Shown piece after piece: positions 1-8,709 of a stretch of DNA of 52,049 nt. This DNA is from an uncultured Hyphomicrobiales bacterium (GTDB lineage: Bacteria > Pseudomonadota > Alphaproteobacteria > Rhizobiales > Xanthobacteraceae), in NCBI GenBank assembly GCA_903885555.1, contig CAISIV010000185.1, positions 1-52,049 on the forward strand, written 5' to 3'. Every line of letters starts with the position of its first letter. Position 1 is the stretch's first letter. Below the pieces are notes generated by a model. The model was not told the origin of the DNA. It made no database searches and saw only the letters and a list, made by a program, of their open reading frames with translations. A program made the position numbers and the translations under genes.

Positions 1-380
1 GCGCCGCGCGCCAGATCGAGCCGCGCGCCCATGCGGAAGGACAGGCCCCACGGCCCGGTGTCGTTGACGCGCACGGTGAGCGAGCGGCCGTTGAGCGGAT
101 TGGTGACGGTGAGGCTGGTGCCGAGCGCCCAGGTGCGCGCGGCGGCGGTGTTGCCGTTGGGGTCGAAGCGCTCGCCGGTCGCGGTGCGCTTGCCCGAGGC
201 GTAATGGCTGGCGAGAATTTCCTGGCCGCCCGAGCAATTGCCCGACGGCTTGACGTAGCGATGCACCGAGCCCCAGCCGCGTGCTTGCGCCGGCTGCGCG
301 CTCGTGAGCGCGAGCGAACCGGCGCCGATGCCCAGCACCAGACTCAGTGAAAACAGGCGTGCCAATCCCGCGTTTTTCAT
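1..380 (-). CDS. rlpA: RlpA-like double-psi beta-barrel lipoprotein/secreted protein (3' part missing)
   Basis: Only the first 126 or so codons lie in the window; the gene runs leftward off the edge. Reading the minus strand from the ATG at 380-378 gives a Sec signal (MKNAGLARLFSLSLVLGIG..., Ala-rich cleavage area near residue 35) followed by a double-psi beta-barrel core with SHYASGKRTATGERFD and later RVNDTGPWG, the hallmark DPBB motifs of septal-ring RlpA proteins. RlpA proteins act in the envelope on denuded peptidoglycan, some as lytic transglycosylases. No lipobox Cys is evident near the signal cleavage site, so this may be a soluble periplasmic version. The C-terminal part, including any SPOR domain, is outside the window. 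It is divergent from the cassette starting at 543. Confidence 0.85.
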   Translation of the reverse strand, partial: MKNAGLARLFSLSLVLGIGAGSLALTSAQPAQARGWGSVHRYVKPSGNCSGGQEILASHYASGKRTATGERFDPNGNTAAARTWALGTSLTVTNPLNGRSLTVRVNDTGPWGLSFRMGARLDLARG

Positions 381-542
381 GCGGCTAGTCCCCTCGATCA
401 TCCTTGCTTTGCGCGGCACTTGGACGGGGGAGGTGGCGGAAATAGGGCGGGGGCATTTGGAAAAGGCGCTTGGGCTCACGTATAGGCAGCTCTTGTACTA
501 GCGCTCTATCTTTACGATTATCCCGCCGGGAGGGCGGATGTA

Positions 543-1625
543 GTGATTGATTGGGCACGCGGAGGTTGGTTCGGCAGTCTCCGTCGTTACGTGGCGCGGG
601 AAGTACGAGAACACATCAGAGTAAACCCGGCGATTCGGCGCGCGCGATATCCTTTGTTGCTTCGTTTTTTAAGGTGGTTATTAGCTGGAAAAGCAATCGG
701 TTGGTTCGTAATCGTCTATCTAGGCCTCAACGCTGTAGCAGCGTTGTCTGAAATTTTACTCGGCTTCTATGGTTCGGATTGGCCCAAAAGTTGGGAGCTA
801 TCAAGTGATCACAGAACGTTTTTGAAAGATTCTACCTCGTACTTAATTTCGACGCAGGTCGGCATTTTAGCTATTATTTCTCTCGCGGTAGGTCTCATCG
901 CGCTGGTTACCGAGCGATCAAGCAAAGAGTTACAAGTCTATTATCACGAAACGCTCACATTCGAGTTCTTTGCGAGCAGCGTAGCTTTGTTGAGCGTGCT
1001 CTGTGTCCAGGTGTTTTGGCCTCTGCAGACTGTTGCGCATCGTATTGGATTTGGAACCAACACAGCGGTATTTAAATTCTTTCTGAGCAGCGTCCACATA
1101 ACTTGGCTGTTAGTTAATCTCGCAGCGCTCGCACATTTTGTGGCTGACAGCCTTCGCTTCGTTCAGCAGGATGCAAGAGCTCGTATACGCGAACGTTACA
1201 CTGCAAATGTCGTGCTTCCTTACGATCTGACCGAAACATTACATCGCGCTTATTATGCAGCCGCGCCACGTGACTTTGTTCCGGCAATTAATGAGCATGA
1301 CGGGCCGCTAATTTTTCTTGGTTATGAGCCATCTTCAAGCCAGCCAGAGGTCTCGACTGATTTTACGAGACCCGTTGTGCTTTACGACGTTCGTATGAAG
1401 CTGCTTGGTTGGGTGCTGAAGCGTTGGTGGCGAAGGTGCCAGCTTCAGGGCGATAGGGGCCATGGACAGCGTCGCCCGGTCCTGGCTTTTTCACCGTCTT
1501 TTGGGCGTCCCCTCAAAGGGACGACTAACTGGTGCGTTCGTGAAGGCGGTGTGCCTCTCACGAATCTTGAGAAATTTTTATTACGCCGAAGTTTTCGATT
1601 TAGGCGGGTGCGTCATGAAGTCTGA
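543..1625 (+). CDS. Unknown four-helix membrane protein, first gene of an AT-rich cassette
   Basis: A 360-residue protein that I do not recognise. It begins with GTG at 543 behind a GGGAGGGCGG Shine-Dalgarno that lies in a small hairpin (523-537). The first 45 residues are basic and probably cytosolic; hydrophobic helices are visible at about 50-75, 101-122, 138-160 and 179-200, followed by a roughly 160-residue basic cytosolic tail ending FRFRRVRHEV. Its stop overlaps the start of the next gene by 11 bases, so the two are probably translated together and may form a complex. Base composition is clearly lower in GC than the flanking rlpA and uvrD genes, and AT-ending codons are frequent, pointing to lateral acquisition. 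A membrane effector or sensor partnered with a large soluble protein is one possible reading, but no domain supports any particular function. Confidence 0.7.
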   Translation: MIDWARGGWFGSLRRYVAREVREHIRVNPAIRRARYPLLLRFLRWLLAGKAIGWFVIVYLGLNAVAALSEILLGFYGSDWPKSWELSSDHRTFLKDSTSYLISTQVGILAIISLAVGLIALVTERSSKELQVYYHETLTFEFFASSVALLSVLCVQVFWPLQTVAHRIGFGTNTAVFKFFLSSVHITWLLVNLAALAHFVADSLRFVQQDARARIRERYTANVVLPYDLTETLHRAYYAAAPRDFVPAINEHDGPLIFLGYEPSSSQPEVSTDFTRPVVLYDVRMKLLGWVLKRWWRRCQLQGDRGHGQRRPVLAFSPSFGRPLKGTTNWCVREGGVPLTNLEKFLLRRSFRFRRVRHEV

Positions 1626-3930
1626 AAAACTGCCGGTGCCGTCGGATCTTCTTGAAGAACTAGCAGATAAAGTTATCGAAGCGATAGACGGCCTTGCCGT
1701 GAAACGCTTCGACGCGGCTTTAGATGAGATGATTGAATATCATGCCTTTCTTCTGGATGCATACTCAACGCAGACAGAAGAGGGTGAGCCGTTCAGTTAC
1801 GCTCAAATTGACGCAAATTGGTTCGGCGGACCTCACCAGCAATGGATTAGAGAGTATCGTCGGGTATTTGACAGGGCGGTTTCTAGAATAGGTCAGGAAA
1901 CGGAATTTGCTACAACTCTAGCCGGTCTCCCTTTGCGCTTGTTGGGGGCGCGTATAGAAAAACTTTCACCGCCCGTGGTTTCTGCTGTTCTTGATCTGAG
2001 TGCAATTCTGGCGTCTCGCCTTGAAGACTGGCTATCGAGACATGTCTCGATAGTGAATGCTCCTGGGCAATCTGCTTCGCCGCGACTCAGCTTGGCCGGA
2101 TCGGACAAGTCGGCATTTTCAGATGTGCTATTCGACTTTATCGGCGCTTGGGAGGGCGTAATTCAATTTGTTGGTTCGCTCTATAAGTTGAAAGACGCCG
2201 AAAGCAGAGGGCCAGATGAACAGTGGAGGCGTCTCGCGAATAGTTGGCCATTTCTTCAGCATCACCTTCGCAATACGGCGTATTTCCTGGCATTGGCCAT
2301 TTGGAATGAAGATGAGATCGGGGCTGAACGTTTCAGAGAAAGTCTTGTGCGCTGGCCCGCAGTATTTCAGTTTCAATTAGCTGATCCATATTATTCCGCT
2401 TTCGGACGGTACTTATTTCCGGATTTATTTTCGCTCAGTTGGTCTGAGGCAAAGGCGAAAGTGAATAGGATTGAGGGTGACGATTTTGAGCGAGGCGTAA
2501 CGCCGCTAGCTCTCGGAGCAACGATTCTTCGCCATGTGCACGACGACGCCCTTATTTTGACTTCTGCCGTCTTGTTGCGTTGGATCATTGGAGAAAAGCA
2601 ATCGACTAATATTGGTGCGCAGGTAGCGACGAGACTGTTAGCTAAAGAATTAGCGGACGCCGATGACAGTTTGATTCAGAATGATATGGGGTTCGGCTCG
2701 ATTTTCTTCGAGTTGCTGCGCATAGAGCTTGGTGGCGACCTGCATTCGGACGAGGGCTACGGTAAGACCTTAGACGGTTTTGTATCATCTCTCGATCAAA
2801 TGAGTGAACGTCGAGTAGTTCCCGGAAGGGTTTTTACACCATCTACGATTCACGGGAGAGACGATCTTCTTATCCCGTTTGCCATTTTGCTCGTCCTAAA
2901 AAGCCCGCTGCGTGGTGATGAAAATGTTCTGTCTCGTCTAAGTGAATTAATTAAAGTTGAAGAGAGATTGCCGCGTGGCGATCGATCTCTGTTTGATTTG
3001 ATAAAGTTTCTCGATCGGTTTGTTGCGATATTGGCTGATGGCGGCGGCCACCTTCAAAGGCCGCTTGCCCTGATATCGCAGGATGAAAATTACGAACAAA
3101 GAATAGGGAATCTGAGGGAGATATTTACTGGTGCTATTGCGTTGATAAAAACGCACCGGACTGAAAAAATAAAAGCACTGCCTAAGGACATGGGCGCATT
3201 GGAGCGCATCCGTTTGGCTGGAGAGAGCGCAATAGTTACCTCTCTTCCGATATGGGTATTTCATGGTTTTGTGACGGAGAAAGACAGCGGCGGGCGAGAG
3301 GCTGCTGTAACTGAGCGGGCTATATTAGCCGGCCTTCCGAAAGGGATGTTCACAAGACCAATGATGGAATACTCGTGGACCGGGTTGGACGAAACGATTG
3401 TTGAAAGAATAAAATCTCTTGCGACACAATCAGTTTGGCAATCGTTTTATAAACGTAAGCGACAGAGTTTGGTCGTTAATGTGGAGCCTATTAATCCAAT
3501 TTTCTGGAAGATGGCTGCCGCCTTTAAACATCAAGTTGGGATCGAGCCCGTTTTATTATTGCCGGACCATTATCGAGACGAAGTACTTAAGTGGCTTTAT
3601 AGCCCAGGCCAGAAGCCGGACAGTGTTTTGATTGAACGGAAATCTAAAGGGGAGCGCCAGAGCGGGGGGTACATCGCAACTATTGAAGGGCTTGATGTAT
3701 TCTCCGGAGGGATCGACGGAAATTCCGTGCTGTTCTCGTCTGCCACCCTTAAATCTGTGCGGTATGGTTTGGTCGAAAATGAAAATCTACTCCAATTAAT
3801 TCCTGTCGACGAAGATGATCCATGGAAAATGTCTCTGAAAATGAAGTTTGCGCAATTGGTTGAATGGGATGGATCGACAATAATTGAGATTAAATCTCAT
3901 CGCCCCAGAGATCGCGGGCTCAAACAGTGA
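1615..3930 (+). CDS. Unknown 771-residue protein, second gene of the cassette
   Basis: A long predicted soluble, helix-rich protein with no domain I can name. I place the start at ATG 1615 (MKSEKLPVPSDLLEEL), which overlaps the end of the upstream membrane protein by 11 bases; an open frame continues upstream to 1462, but that part reads out of frame through the real C-terminus of the first gene. The N-terminal 300 residues are acidic and helical; the last third is more beta-like and ends KSHRPRDRGLKQ. No P-loop, nuclease, TIR or protease motif is apparent by eye. The stop is only five bases before the stop of the convergent uvrD gene. Low GC (27 of 60 in a hand count at 2401-2460, against 42 of 60 at 5041-5100 in uvrD) marks it as foreign. 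Position between two core genes is typical for accessory insertion. Confidence 0.75.
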   Translation: MKSEKLPVPSDLLEELADKVIEAIDGLAVKRFDAALDEMIEYHAFLLDAYSTQTEEGEPFSYAQIDANWFGGPHQQWIREYRRVFDRAVSRIGQETEFATTLAGLPLRLLGARIEKLSPPVVSAVLDLSAILASRLEDWLSRHVSIVNAPGQSASPRLSLAGSDKSAFSDVLFDFIGAWEGVIQFVGSLYKLKDAESRGPDEQWRRLANSWPFLQHHLRNTAYFLALAIWNEDEIGAERFRESLVRWPAVFQFQLADPYYSAFGRYLFPDLFSLSWSEAKAKVNRIEGDDFERGVTPLALGATILRHVHDDALILTSAVLLRWIIGEKQSTNIGAQVATRLLAKELADADDSLIQNDMGFGSIFFELLRIELGGDLHSDEGYGKTLDGFVSSLDQMSERRVVPGRVFTPSTIHGRDDLLIPFAILLVLKSPLRGDENVLSRLSELIKVEERLPRGDRSLFDLIKFLDRFVAILADGGGHLQRPLALISQDENYEQRIGNLREIFTGAIALIKTHRTEKIKALPKDMGALERIRLAGESAIVTSLPIWVFHGFVTEKDSGGREAAVTERAILAGLPKGMFTRPMMEYSWTGLDETIVERIKSLATQSVWQSFYKRKRQSLVVNVEPINPIFWKMAAAFKHQVGIEPVLLLPDHYRDEVLKWLYSPGQKPDSVLIERKSKGERQSGGYIATIEGLDVFSGGIDGNSVLFSSATLKSVRYGLVENENLLQLIPVDEDDPWKMSLKMKFAQLVEWDGSTIIEIKSHRPRDRGLKQ

Positions 3931-3935
3931 CTCTT

Positions 3936-6647
3936 TCACACCCTGTCCACAAAACTATCCACGACCCGCTTTTCGCCGGCGTGGTCGAACTTGATGGTCA
4001 GCTTGTTGCCGTCGACCGTCACCACGTTGCCGTTGCCGAATTTCTGATGAAACACCCGCTCGCCGACGGCGAAGGATGACGTCGCGCCGGTGGATTTGGC
4101 GATCAGTTCGCCTTCGATGACTAAAGGCAAGTGCTTACGAGTAGGGCTCTTGGCCTTGGGCGGCGGGGCTTCGGCGTACTCTTCATCCTGGTTGAAAATG
4201 CCGTCCGGCACATAGGCCGGCTGGCCTTTCTCGGAGAAGCCGCCGGCACGCGCGCCGCGTGAGCGGTTCGCGTCACTAAAAGAGCCCTCGCGCGGCTTGC
4301 CGGTGGCGTCGAACCCGCCTTGCCCTTTGCGCTGCTGCGCGCGCTGCCAGCCCGGCGTGTTGTAGCTCGAGCCGAACGACTGCATGTCGTCGAAGCGGCT
4401 CGCGCCATAGCCGCTCATGCCGAAGCCGCCCGAGCCGCCGGCCGCTTCCTTCACCTCGACATTGGCCTCCGGCAGTTCGTCGAGAAAGCGCGACGGCACC
4501 GTCGTCGTCCACATGCCGTGGATGCGCCGGTTGGTGGCGAAAAAAATCTTGGCGCGTTTGCGCGCGCGCGTAATGCCGACATGGGCGAGGCGGCGTTCCT
4601 CCTCCAGCCCGTTGCGGCCGCTCTCGTCCAATGAACGCTGATGGGGAAACAGGCCTTCCTCCCAGCCGGGCAGGAACACGGTGTCGAACTCCAGGCCCTT
4701 GGCGGAATGCAGCGTCATGATGTTGACGGCCTGCTCGGCGTCGCCGCTGTCGCGGTCCATCACCAGCGAGATGTGCTCGAGGAAGCCGCCGAGGTTTTCG
4801 AAATCCTGCATGGAGCGCACCAGCTCCTTGAGGTTTTCCAGCCGGCCGGCGGCGTCGGCGCTGCGGTCCTTCTGCCACATCTCCGTATAGCCGCTCTCGT
4901 CGAGCACGATTTCGGCCAGTTCGGTGTGCGGCAGCGAATTCATGCGGCCGCGCCAGCGGTCGAACGAGGCCATCAGATCGCGCAGCGCCATGCGCGGCTT
5001 CGGCTTCATCTCGTCGGTGGCGGAGATGGCGCTGGCGGCTTCGCTGAGCGGAATGCGCGCCTTGCGGGCGTAGTCGTGCAGCATCTGCACCGCGGCGTCG
5101 CCGAGGCCGCGCTTGGGCACATTGACGATGCGCTCGAAGGCCAGATCGTCGGCCGGCTGCGCGATGACGCGCAGATAGGCCAGCGCGTCGCGGATTTCCT
5201 GGCGCTCGTAGAACCGGGGACCGCCGATGACGCGATAGGGCAGGCCGAGCTGGATGAAGCGGTCTTCGAATTCGCGCATCTGGAACGAGGCGCGCACCAG
5301 AATGGCGATCTCGTCGAGCGGATGATCCTCGCCCCGCTCGCGCGCCTCGCGCTGCAGCTGCTCGATTTCCTCGCCGATGCTGCGGGCTTCCTCTTCGCTA
5401 TCCCAGCCGCCGGTGACCTGCACCTTTTCGCCGTCGACGTCCTCGGTGCGTAGCGTTTTGCCGAGGCGGCCTTCGTTATGCGCGATCAGCGTCGAGGCGG
5501 CGGCGAGGATGTGGCCCGTGCTGCGGTAATTGCGTTCGAGGCGGATGACCTTCGCGCCGGGGAAGTCGTGGTCGAAGCGCAGGATGTTGTCGACCTCGGC
5601 GCCGCGCCAGCCATAGATCGACTGGTCGTCGTCGCCGACGCAGCAGATGTTTTTGGGGACCGTGCGCGTTGGCGCGGTGCTTTCTTCCTTTACCTCTCCC
5701 CTGGGGGGAGAGGTCGGCGCGCGCTGCGCGCCGGGTGAGGGGGTATCCCACGTATCTTCGATACTGACCCCCTCATCCGGCTCGCTTTGCTCGCCACCTT
5801 CTCCCCCAAGGGGAGAAGGTAAGGGCGTCGGCGCGCTCGGCGTCTGAGACAGCAGTCTCAACCATAGATACTGCGCGACGTTGGTGTCCTGATACTCGTC
5901 GACCAGGATGTACTTGAATCTGTGCTGATAATTCCGCAGCACGTCGGGGTGCTCGCGGAACAGCCGGCTGCATTCAAGAAGAAGATCGCCGAAATCCGCC
6001 GCGTTCAGCGTCTTCAACCGCTCCTGATAGGCGACGTAGAGCTTCTTGCCCTTGCCGTTGGCGAAGCTGGCCGCTTCGCCGGCCGGCACCTGGTCGGGCG
6101 TCAGGCCGCGGTTTTTCCAGCCGTCGAGGATCATCGCGAAGACCCGAGCAGGCCATCGTTTATCGTCGAGCTTCTCGGCTTCCAGCAGTTGCTTGATGAG
6201 ACGGATCTGGTCGTCGACGTCGAGAATCGTGAAATTGTTCTTCAGCCCGACCATCTCGGCGTGGCGGCGCAGGATCTTCACGCCGATTGAATGGAAGGTG
6301 CCCATCCACGGCATGCCCTCGACGATCTGCCCGACCATCTTGCCGACGCGTTCCTTCATCTCGCGCGCCGCCTTGTTGGTGAAGGTGACGGACAGGATTT
6401 CCTGCGGCCGGGCGCGGCCGAGGTTGAGGATGTGCGCGATGCGGGTGGTCAGCACGCGGGTCTTGCCGGTGCCGGCGCCCGCCAGCACCAGCACGGGGCC
6501 GTCCAGGGTCTCGACCGCCTCGCGCTGCTCGGGGTTAAGGTCGGCGAGATAGGCGGCGCCGCGCGCACCCATGGCGCGGGCGGCAATGCCGCCGGGCGTT
6601 GGCGTCGGTCTCGAATCCAGGGGGAAGGGACGCTTCAACTCGGCCAT
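3936..6647 (-). CDS. uvrD: ATP-dependent DNA helicase UvrD/PcrA
   Basis: Superfamily 1A 3'-5' helicase for nucleotide-excision and mismatch repair and for removing stalled RNA polymerase. Seen in order: Q-motif region LNPEQREAV, Walker A AGAGTGKT (residues 56-63), motif II DEYQDT, motif III GDDDQSIYGWRGA, motif IV ERNYRS, motif V LHSAKGLEFD, motif VI ARKRAKIFF, and a C-terminal Tudor-like tail (GERVFHQKFGNGNVV) as in PcrA/UvrD. I choose ATG 6647 because GAAGGAA sits upstream; a GTG at 6680 would add 11 residues. At about 903 residues it is longer than usual (720-860), partly because about 44 residues (276-319) are encoded by a palindromic repeat inserted in frame between motifs II and III. 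Helicase motifs on both sides are intact, so the protein is probably functional. Confidence 0.95.
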   Translation of the reverse strand: MAELKRPFPLDSRPTPTPGGIAARAMGARGAAYLADLNPEQREAVETLDGPVLVLAGAGTGKTRVLTTRIAHILNLGRARPQEILSVTFTNKAAREMKERVGKMVGQIVEGMPWMGTFHSIGVKILRRHAEMVGLKNNFTILDVDDQIRLIKQLLEAEKLDDKRWPARVFAMILDGWKNRGLTPDQVPAGEAASFANGKGKKLYVAYQERLKTLNAADFGDLLLECSRLFREHPDVLRNYQHRFKYILVDEYQDTNVAQYLWLRLLSQTPSAPTPLPSPLGGEGGEQSEPDEGVSIEDTWDTPSPGAQRAPTSPPRGEVKEESTAPTRTVPKNICCVGDDDQSIYGWRGAEVDNILRFDHDFPGAKVIRLERNYRSTGHILAAASTLIAHNEGRLGKTLRTEDVDGEKVQVTGGWDSEEEARSIGEEIEQLQREARERGEDHPLDEIAILVRASFQMREFEDRFIQLGLPYRVIGGPRFYERQEIRDALAYLRVIAQPADDLAFERIVNVPKRGLGDAAVQMLHDYARKARIPLSEAASAISATDEMKPKPRMALRDLMASFDRWRGRMNSLPHTELAEIVLDESGYTEMWQKDRSADAAGRLENLKELVRSMQDFENLGGFLEHISLVMDRDSGDAEQAVNIMTLHSAKGLEFDTVFLPGWEEGLFPHQRSLDESGRNGLEEERRLAHVGITRARKRAKIFFATNRRIHGMWTTTVPSRFLDELPEANVEVKEAAGGSGGFGMSGYGASRFDDMQSFGSSYNTPGWQRAQQRKGQGGFDATGKPREGSFSDANRSRGARAGGFSEKGQPAYVPDGIFNQDEEYAEAPPPKAKSPTRKHLPLVIEGELIAKSTGATSSFAVGERVFHQKFGNGNVVTVDGNKLTIKFDHAGEKRVVDSFVDRV
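5691..5821. repeat. 131-bp palindromic repeat inserted in frame in uvrD
   Basis: Two GC-rich arms in inverted orientation: the left begins TACCTCTCCCCTGGGGGGAG and the right ends CCCCAAGGGGAGAAGGTA, with GTGAGGGGGTA and TGACCCCCTCAT facing each other around a short centre (about 5740-5765). This has the form of the intergenic palindromes scattered in Bradyrhizobium-type genomes. Here it lies inside a coding sequence and reads through without a stop, encoding proline/glycine-rich residues (PLPSPLGGEGGE... SPPRGEVKEE) of the helicase. Comparable in-frame palindromes are known from Rickettsia (RPE); assignment to this family is from memory, not from a search. Confidence 0.85.
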
Positions 6648-6780
6648 TTTTGTCGTGATTCCTTCAGCCCAAGATGGCACTCGAAGCCGGCAATTTCGAG
6701 GGGCGGACCGCCACTTGTCGGCGCCTCCCCACCGAATTAGCGTGGAAAATCAAAGTTTCAGACCAAAAAAGGGGAATGCC

Positions 6781-7569
6781 GTGCGTTTGAAAGACAGAGT
6801 GGCGATCGTGACCGGCGCCGGCCGGGGCATCGGGCGCGATATCGCGCTGGCCTATGCGCGCGAGGGCGCCCACGTCGTGGTGGCCGAAATCGACGCCGTA
6901 ACCGCCGAGACTACCGCCAAGGACGCGGGGAATAAGAGCATCGGCGTGGCCTGCGACGTGTCGAAATCCGCCGACATCAAGCGGCTAATCGACACCACGA
7001 TGACGACCTACGGTCGGGTCGACATCCTCGTGAATAACGCCATGAAGATCGTTCCCGGCAAACTCGAGGCGCTGCCCGAGGCGGCCTGGGACACCACCAT
7101 GAACATCGGCCTCAAGGGCGCCTTCCTGATGTCCCAGGCCGCCGCGCAGCCGATGATCGCGCAGAAGTCCGGCGTCATCGTCAACATCGCGTCGATCGCC
7201 GGATTGTTTCCGTACAACTGGGCCGGCGCCTACAGCGTTGTAAAAGCTGGGCTTATCATGCTGACGAAATTGCAGGCGGTGGAGTGGGCGCCCTACGGCA
7301 TCCGCGCCAACGCGATCACGCCGGGCTATATCCGCACGCCGGGCACCGAAGCGATGTACGCCGATCCGGAAATCTACGAAGGCCGCCGCAAGGGCGTGCC
7401 GATGGGCCGCGTCGGCACCGGCGAAGATATTGCGGGGCCAGCGGTTTTTCTCGCTTGCGATGAATCGCAATACACCAGCGGCAGCGTGCTTGGCGCCGAC
7501 GGCGCGCAGGCCGTCGGCTATTTCCTCAGCGTGCCGGGACGCAGGTTCTCCGGCGGGCGGATCGACTGA
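6781..7569 (+). CDS. SDR-family NAD(P)-dependent oxidoreductase
   Basis: A classical short-chain dehydrogenase/reductase of 262 residues. The start is taken as GTG 6781 with AAGGGGAA nine bases upstream; the frame is open further upstream, but that sequence overlaps the uvrD start and does not look like SDR. Visible: Rossmann motif TGAGRGIG (11-18), the NNAG motif as NNAM (85-88), catalytic Ser138, Tyr151 and Lys155 in YSVVK, and the C-terminal signature RANAITPGYIRTP. The acidic residue after beta-2 (VVAEID) suggests NAD rather than NADP. The substrate cannot be told from sequence. It is divergent from uvrD and convergent with the TctC gene at 7675, separated by a palindromic repeat. A place in the neighbouring catabolic cluster is possible but unproven. 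Confidence 0.9.
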   Translation: MRLKDRVAIVTGAGRGIGRDIALAYAREGAHVVVAEIDAVTAETTAKDAGNKSIGVACDVSKSADIKRLIDTTMTTYGRVDILVNNAMKIVPGKLEALPEAAWDTTMNIGLKGAFLMSQAAAQPMIAQKSGVIVNIASIAGLFPYNWAGAYSVVKAGLIMLTKLQAVEWAPYGIRANAITPGYIRTPGTEAMYADPEIYEGRRKGVPMGRVGTGEDIAGPAVFLACDESQYTSGSVLGADGAQAVGYFLSVPGRRFSGGRID

Positions 7570-7581
7570 CAAGCCAAACGC

Positions 7582-7667
7582 CGTCATGCCCGGCCTTGTG
7601 CCGGGCATCCACGTCTTTCTTATTTGCTGCCAAGGCGTGGATGGCCGGGACAAGCCCGGCCATGACG
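7582..7667. repeat. Paired intergenic palindrome of the CGTCATGCCCGG type
   Basis: Two inverted copies, CGTCATGCCCGGCCTTGTGC at 7582 and its near complement ending GCCCGGCCATGACG at 7667, each also able to form a smaller hairpin (GCCCGGCCTTGTGCCGGGC). The pair fills the gap between two convergent genes. Such elements are widespread in Bradyrhizobiaceae genomes. In this position it could act as a bidirectional transcription terminator, although there is no long T run. Confidence 0.85.
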
Positions 7668-7674
7668 AGAGCCG

Positions 7675-8655
7675 CTATTCCGCCTTGTAGGTTTCCTTCT
7701 TGCTGTTCGCGATCTTGATCAGCGTTTCGGCGGCCTTGCGGTCTTCCACCAGGAAGGCCGCGAAGCCGGCCGGTGTCGTCGGCGAGGCGACGACCGACTG
7801 CTGATCGAGGAATTTGTTGAACTCCGGATCCTTGAACAGTCTGCCGAACTCGGCTGCGACCTTCTCGACGATCGGAGCCGGCGTGCCTTTCGGGGCGGCG
7901 AGGCCCCACCAGCCTTGGCCCGGATAATCGCCGAGACCGGCTTCCTTGAAGGTCGGGACATCGGGCAGCAGCGGCGAACGCTTGTCGGCCGACACCGCGA
8001 GCGCTTTCACCTTGCCGGCCTGGATCAGGCCCATGAAGTTGCCGACGCCGAAGCGCGTGACCTGCACCTGATTTGCCGCCAGCGCCTGCGCCGCCGGGCC
8101 GCCGCCTTTGTACGGCACGCCGACGATCTTGGTGCCCCACTGGCCGTTGAGCCAGCGCATGAACAGATCGGGGAACGAGCCGTCACCCAGTGTGGCGTAG
8201 TTCAGGCCGTCAGGCTTGGCTTGCGCATACTTCTTCAGTTCGGCGACCGAATTGATGCCGACCTCGGTCGAGACGAACAGGCCTTCGGTCAAGAAGAACA
8301 GCCGCGTCACCGGCGCAAGATCTTCCGGCGCGTAGGGCAGCTTGTCGAACAGCAGCGGATTGTAGGACATCGTTGAGTGATAGATGACGCACAGCGTGTA
8401 GCCGTCGGGTGTCGCCTGTGCGCAGGTCTGCGCGCCGAGAATGCCGGCGGCGCCGCCGCGGTTTTCGATGATCAGCGGCTGGCCGAGACGGCCCTGCAAT
8501 TCGGCCGCGGCTTTGCGTGCGATCACGTCGGTGACGCTGCCGGCGGCGATCGAGACGATCAGCCGGATTGGACGATCCGGATAAGTCTGTGCCTGCGCGC
8601 TGCTGACGGCGCCAACCAGCAGCAGGCCGGCTAGGGCCTTGACGATCCTCTGCAT
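7675..8655 (-). CDS. Tripartite tricarboxylate transporter substrate-binding protein (Bug/TctC family)
   Basis: 326 residues with a Sec signal peptide (MQRIVKALAGLLLVGAVSSAQA) and the Bug-family core: YPDRPIRLIVSIAAGS..TD at the start, ENRGGAAGILG, ATPDGYTL, and YKGGGPAAQAL. These periplasmic proteins bind carboxylates or related small acids and deliver them to TctAB permeases, or act as orphan sensors. The binding glycine loop reads IAAGSVTD rather than the usual PAGGPTD/PAGGTTD. No tctA or tctB gene is adjacent; the gene is last in a leftward group with the dienelactone hydrolase (54-base gap), the beta-propeller protein and the thioesterase, which suggests an aromatic or lactone-derived acid as the ligand, by context only. 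Confidence 0.9.
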   Translation of the reverse strand: MQRIVKALAGLLLVGAVSSAQAQTYPDRPIRLIVSIAAGSVTDVIARKAAAELQGRLGQPLIIENRGGAAGILGAQTCAQATPDGYTLCVIYHSTMSYNPLLFDKLPYAPEDLAPVTRLFFLTEGLFVSTEVGINSVAELKKYAQAKPDGLNYATLGDGSFPDLFMRWLNGQWGTKIVGVPYKGGGPAAQALAANQVQVTRFGVGNFMGLIQAGKVKALAVSADKRSPLLPDVPTFKEAGLGDYPGQGWWGLAAPKGTPAPIVEKVAAEFGRLFKDPEFNKFLDQQSVVASPTTPAGFAAFLVEDRKAAETLIKIANSKKETYKAE

Positions 8656-8709
8656 GACGTTTCCTTCCCCATGAGCTTCTTCTTTGAAGAACTTTTTCTT
8701 GCGATTTTT

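Noticed and set aside
470-499. TTGGGC-N18-TGTACT as a promoter for the 543-3930 cassette
   Set aside because: Poor match to consensus and suboptimal spacing; not enough to call.
4276-5453. Long opposite- and same-strand frames within uvrD
   Set aside because: High-GC shadow frames; helicase motifs are all in the chosen frame.
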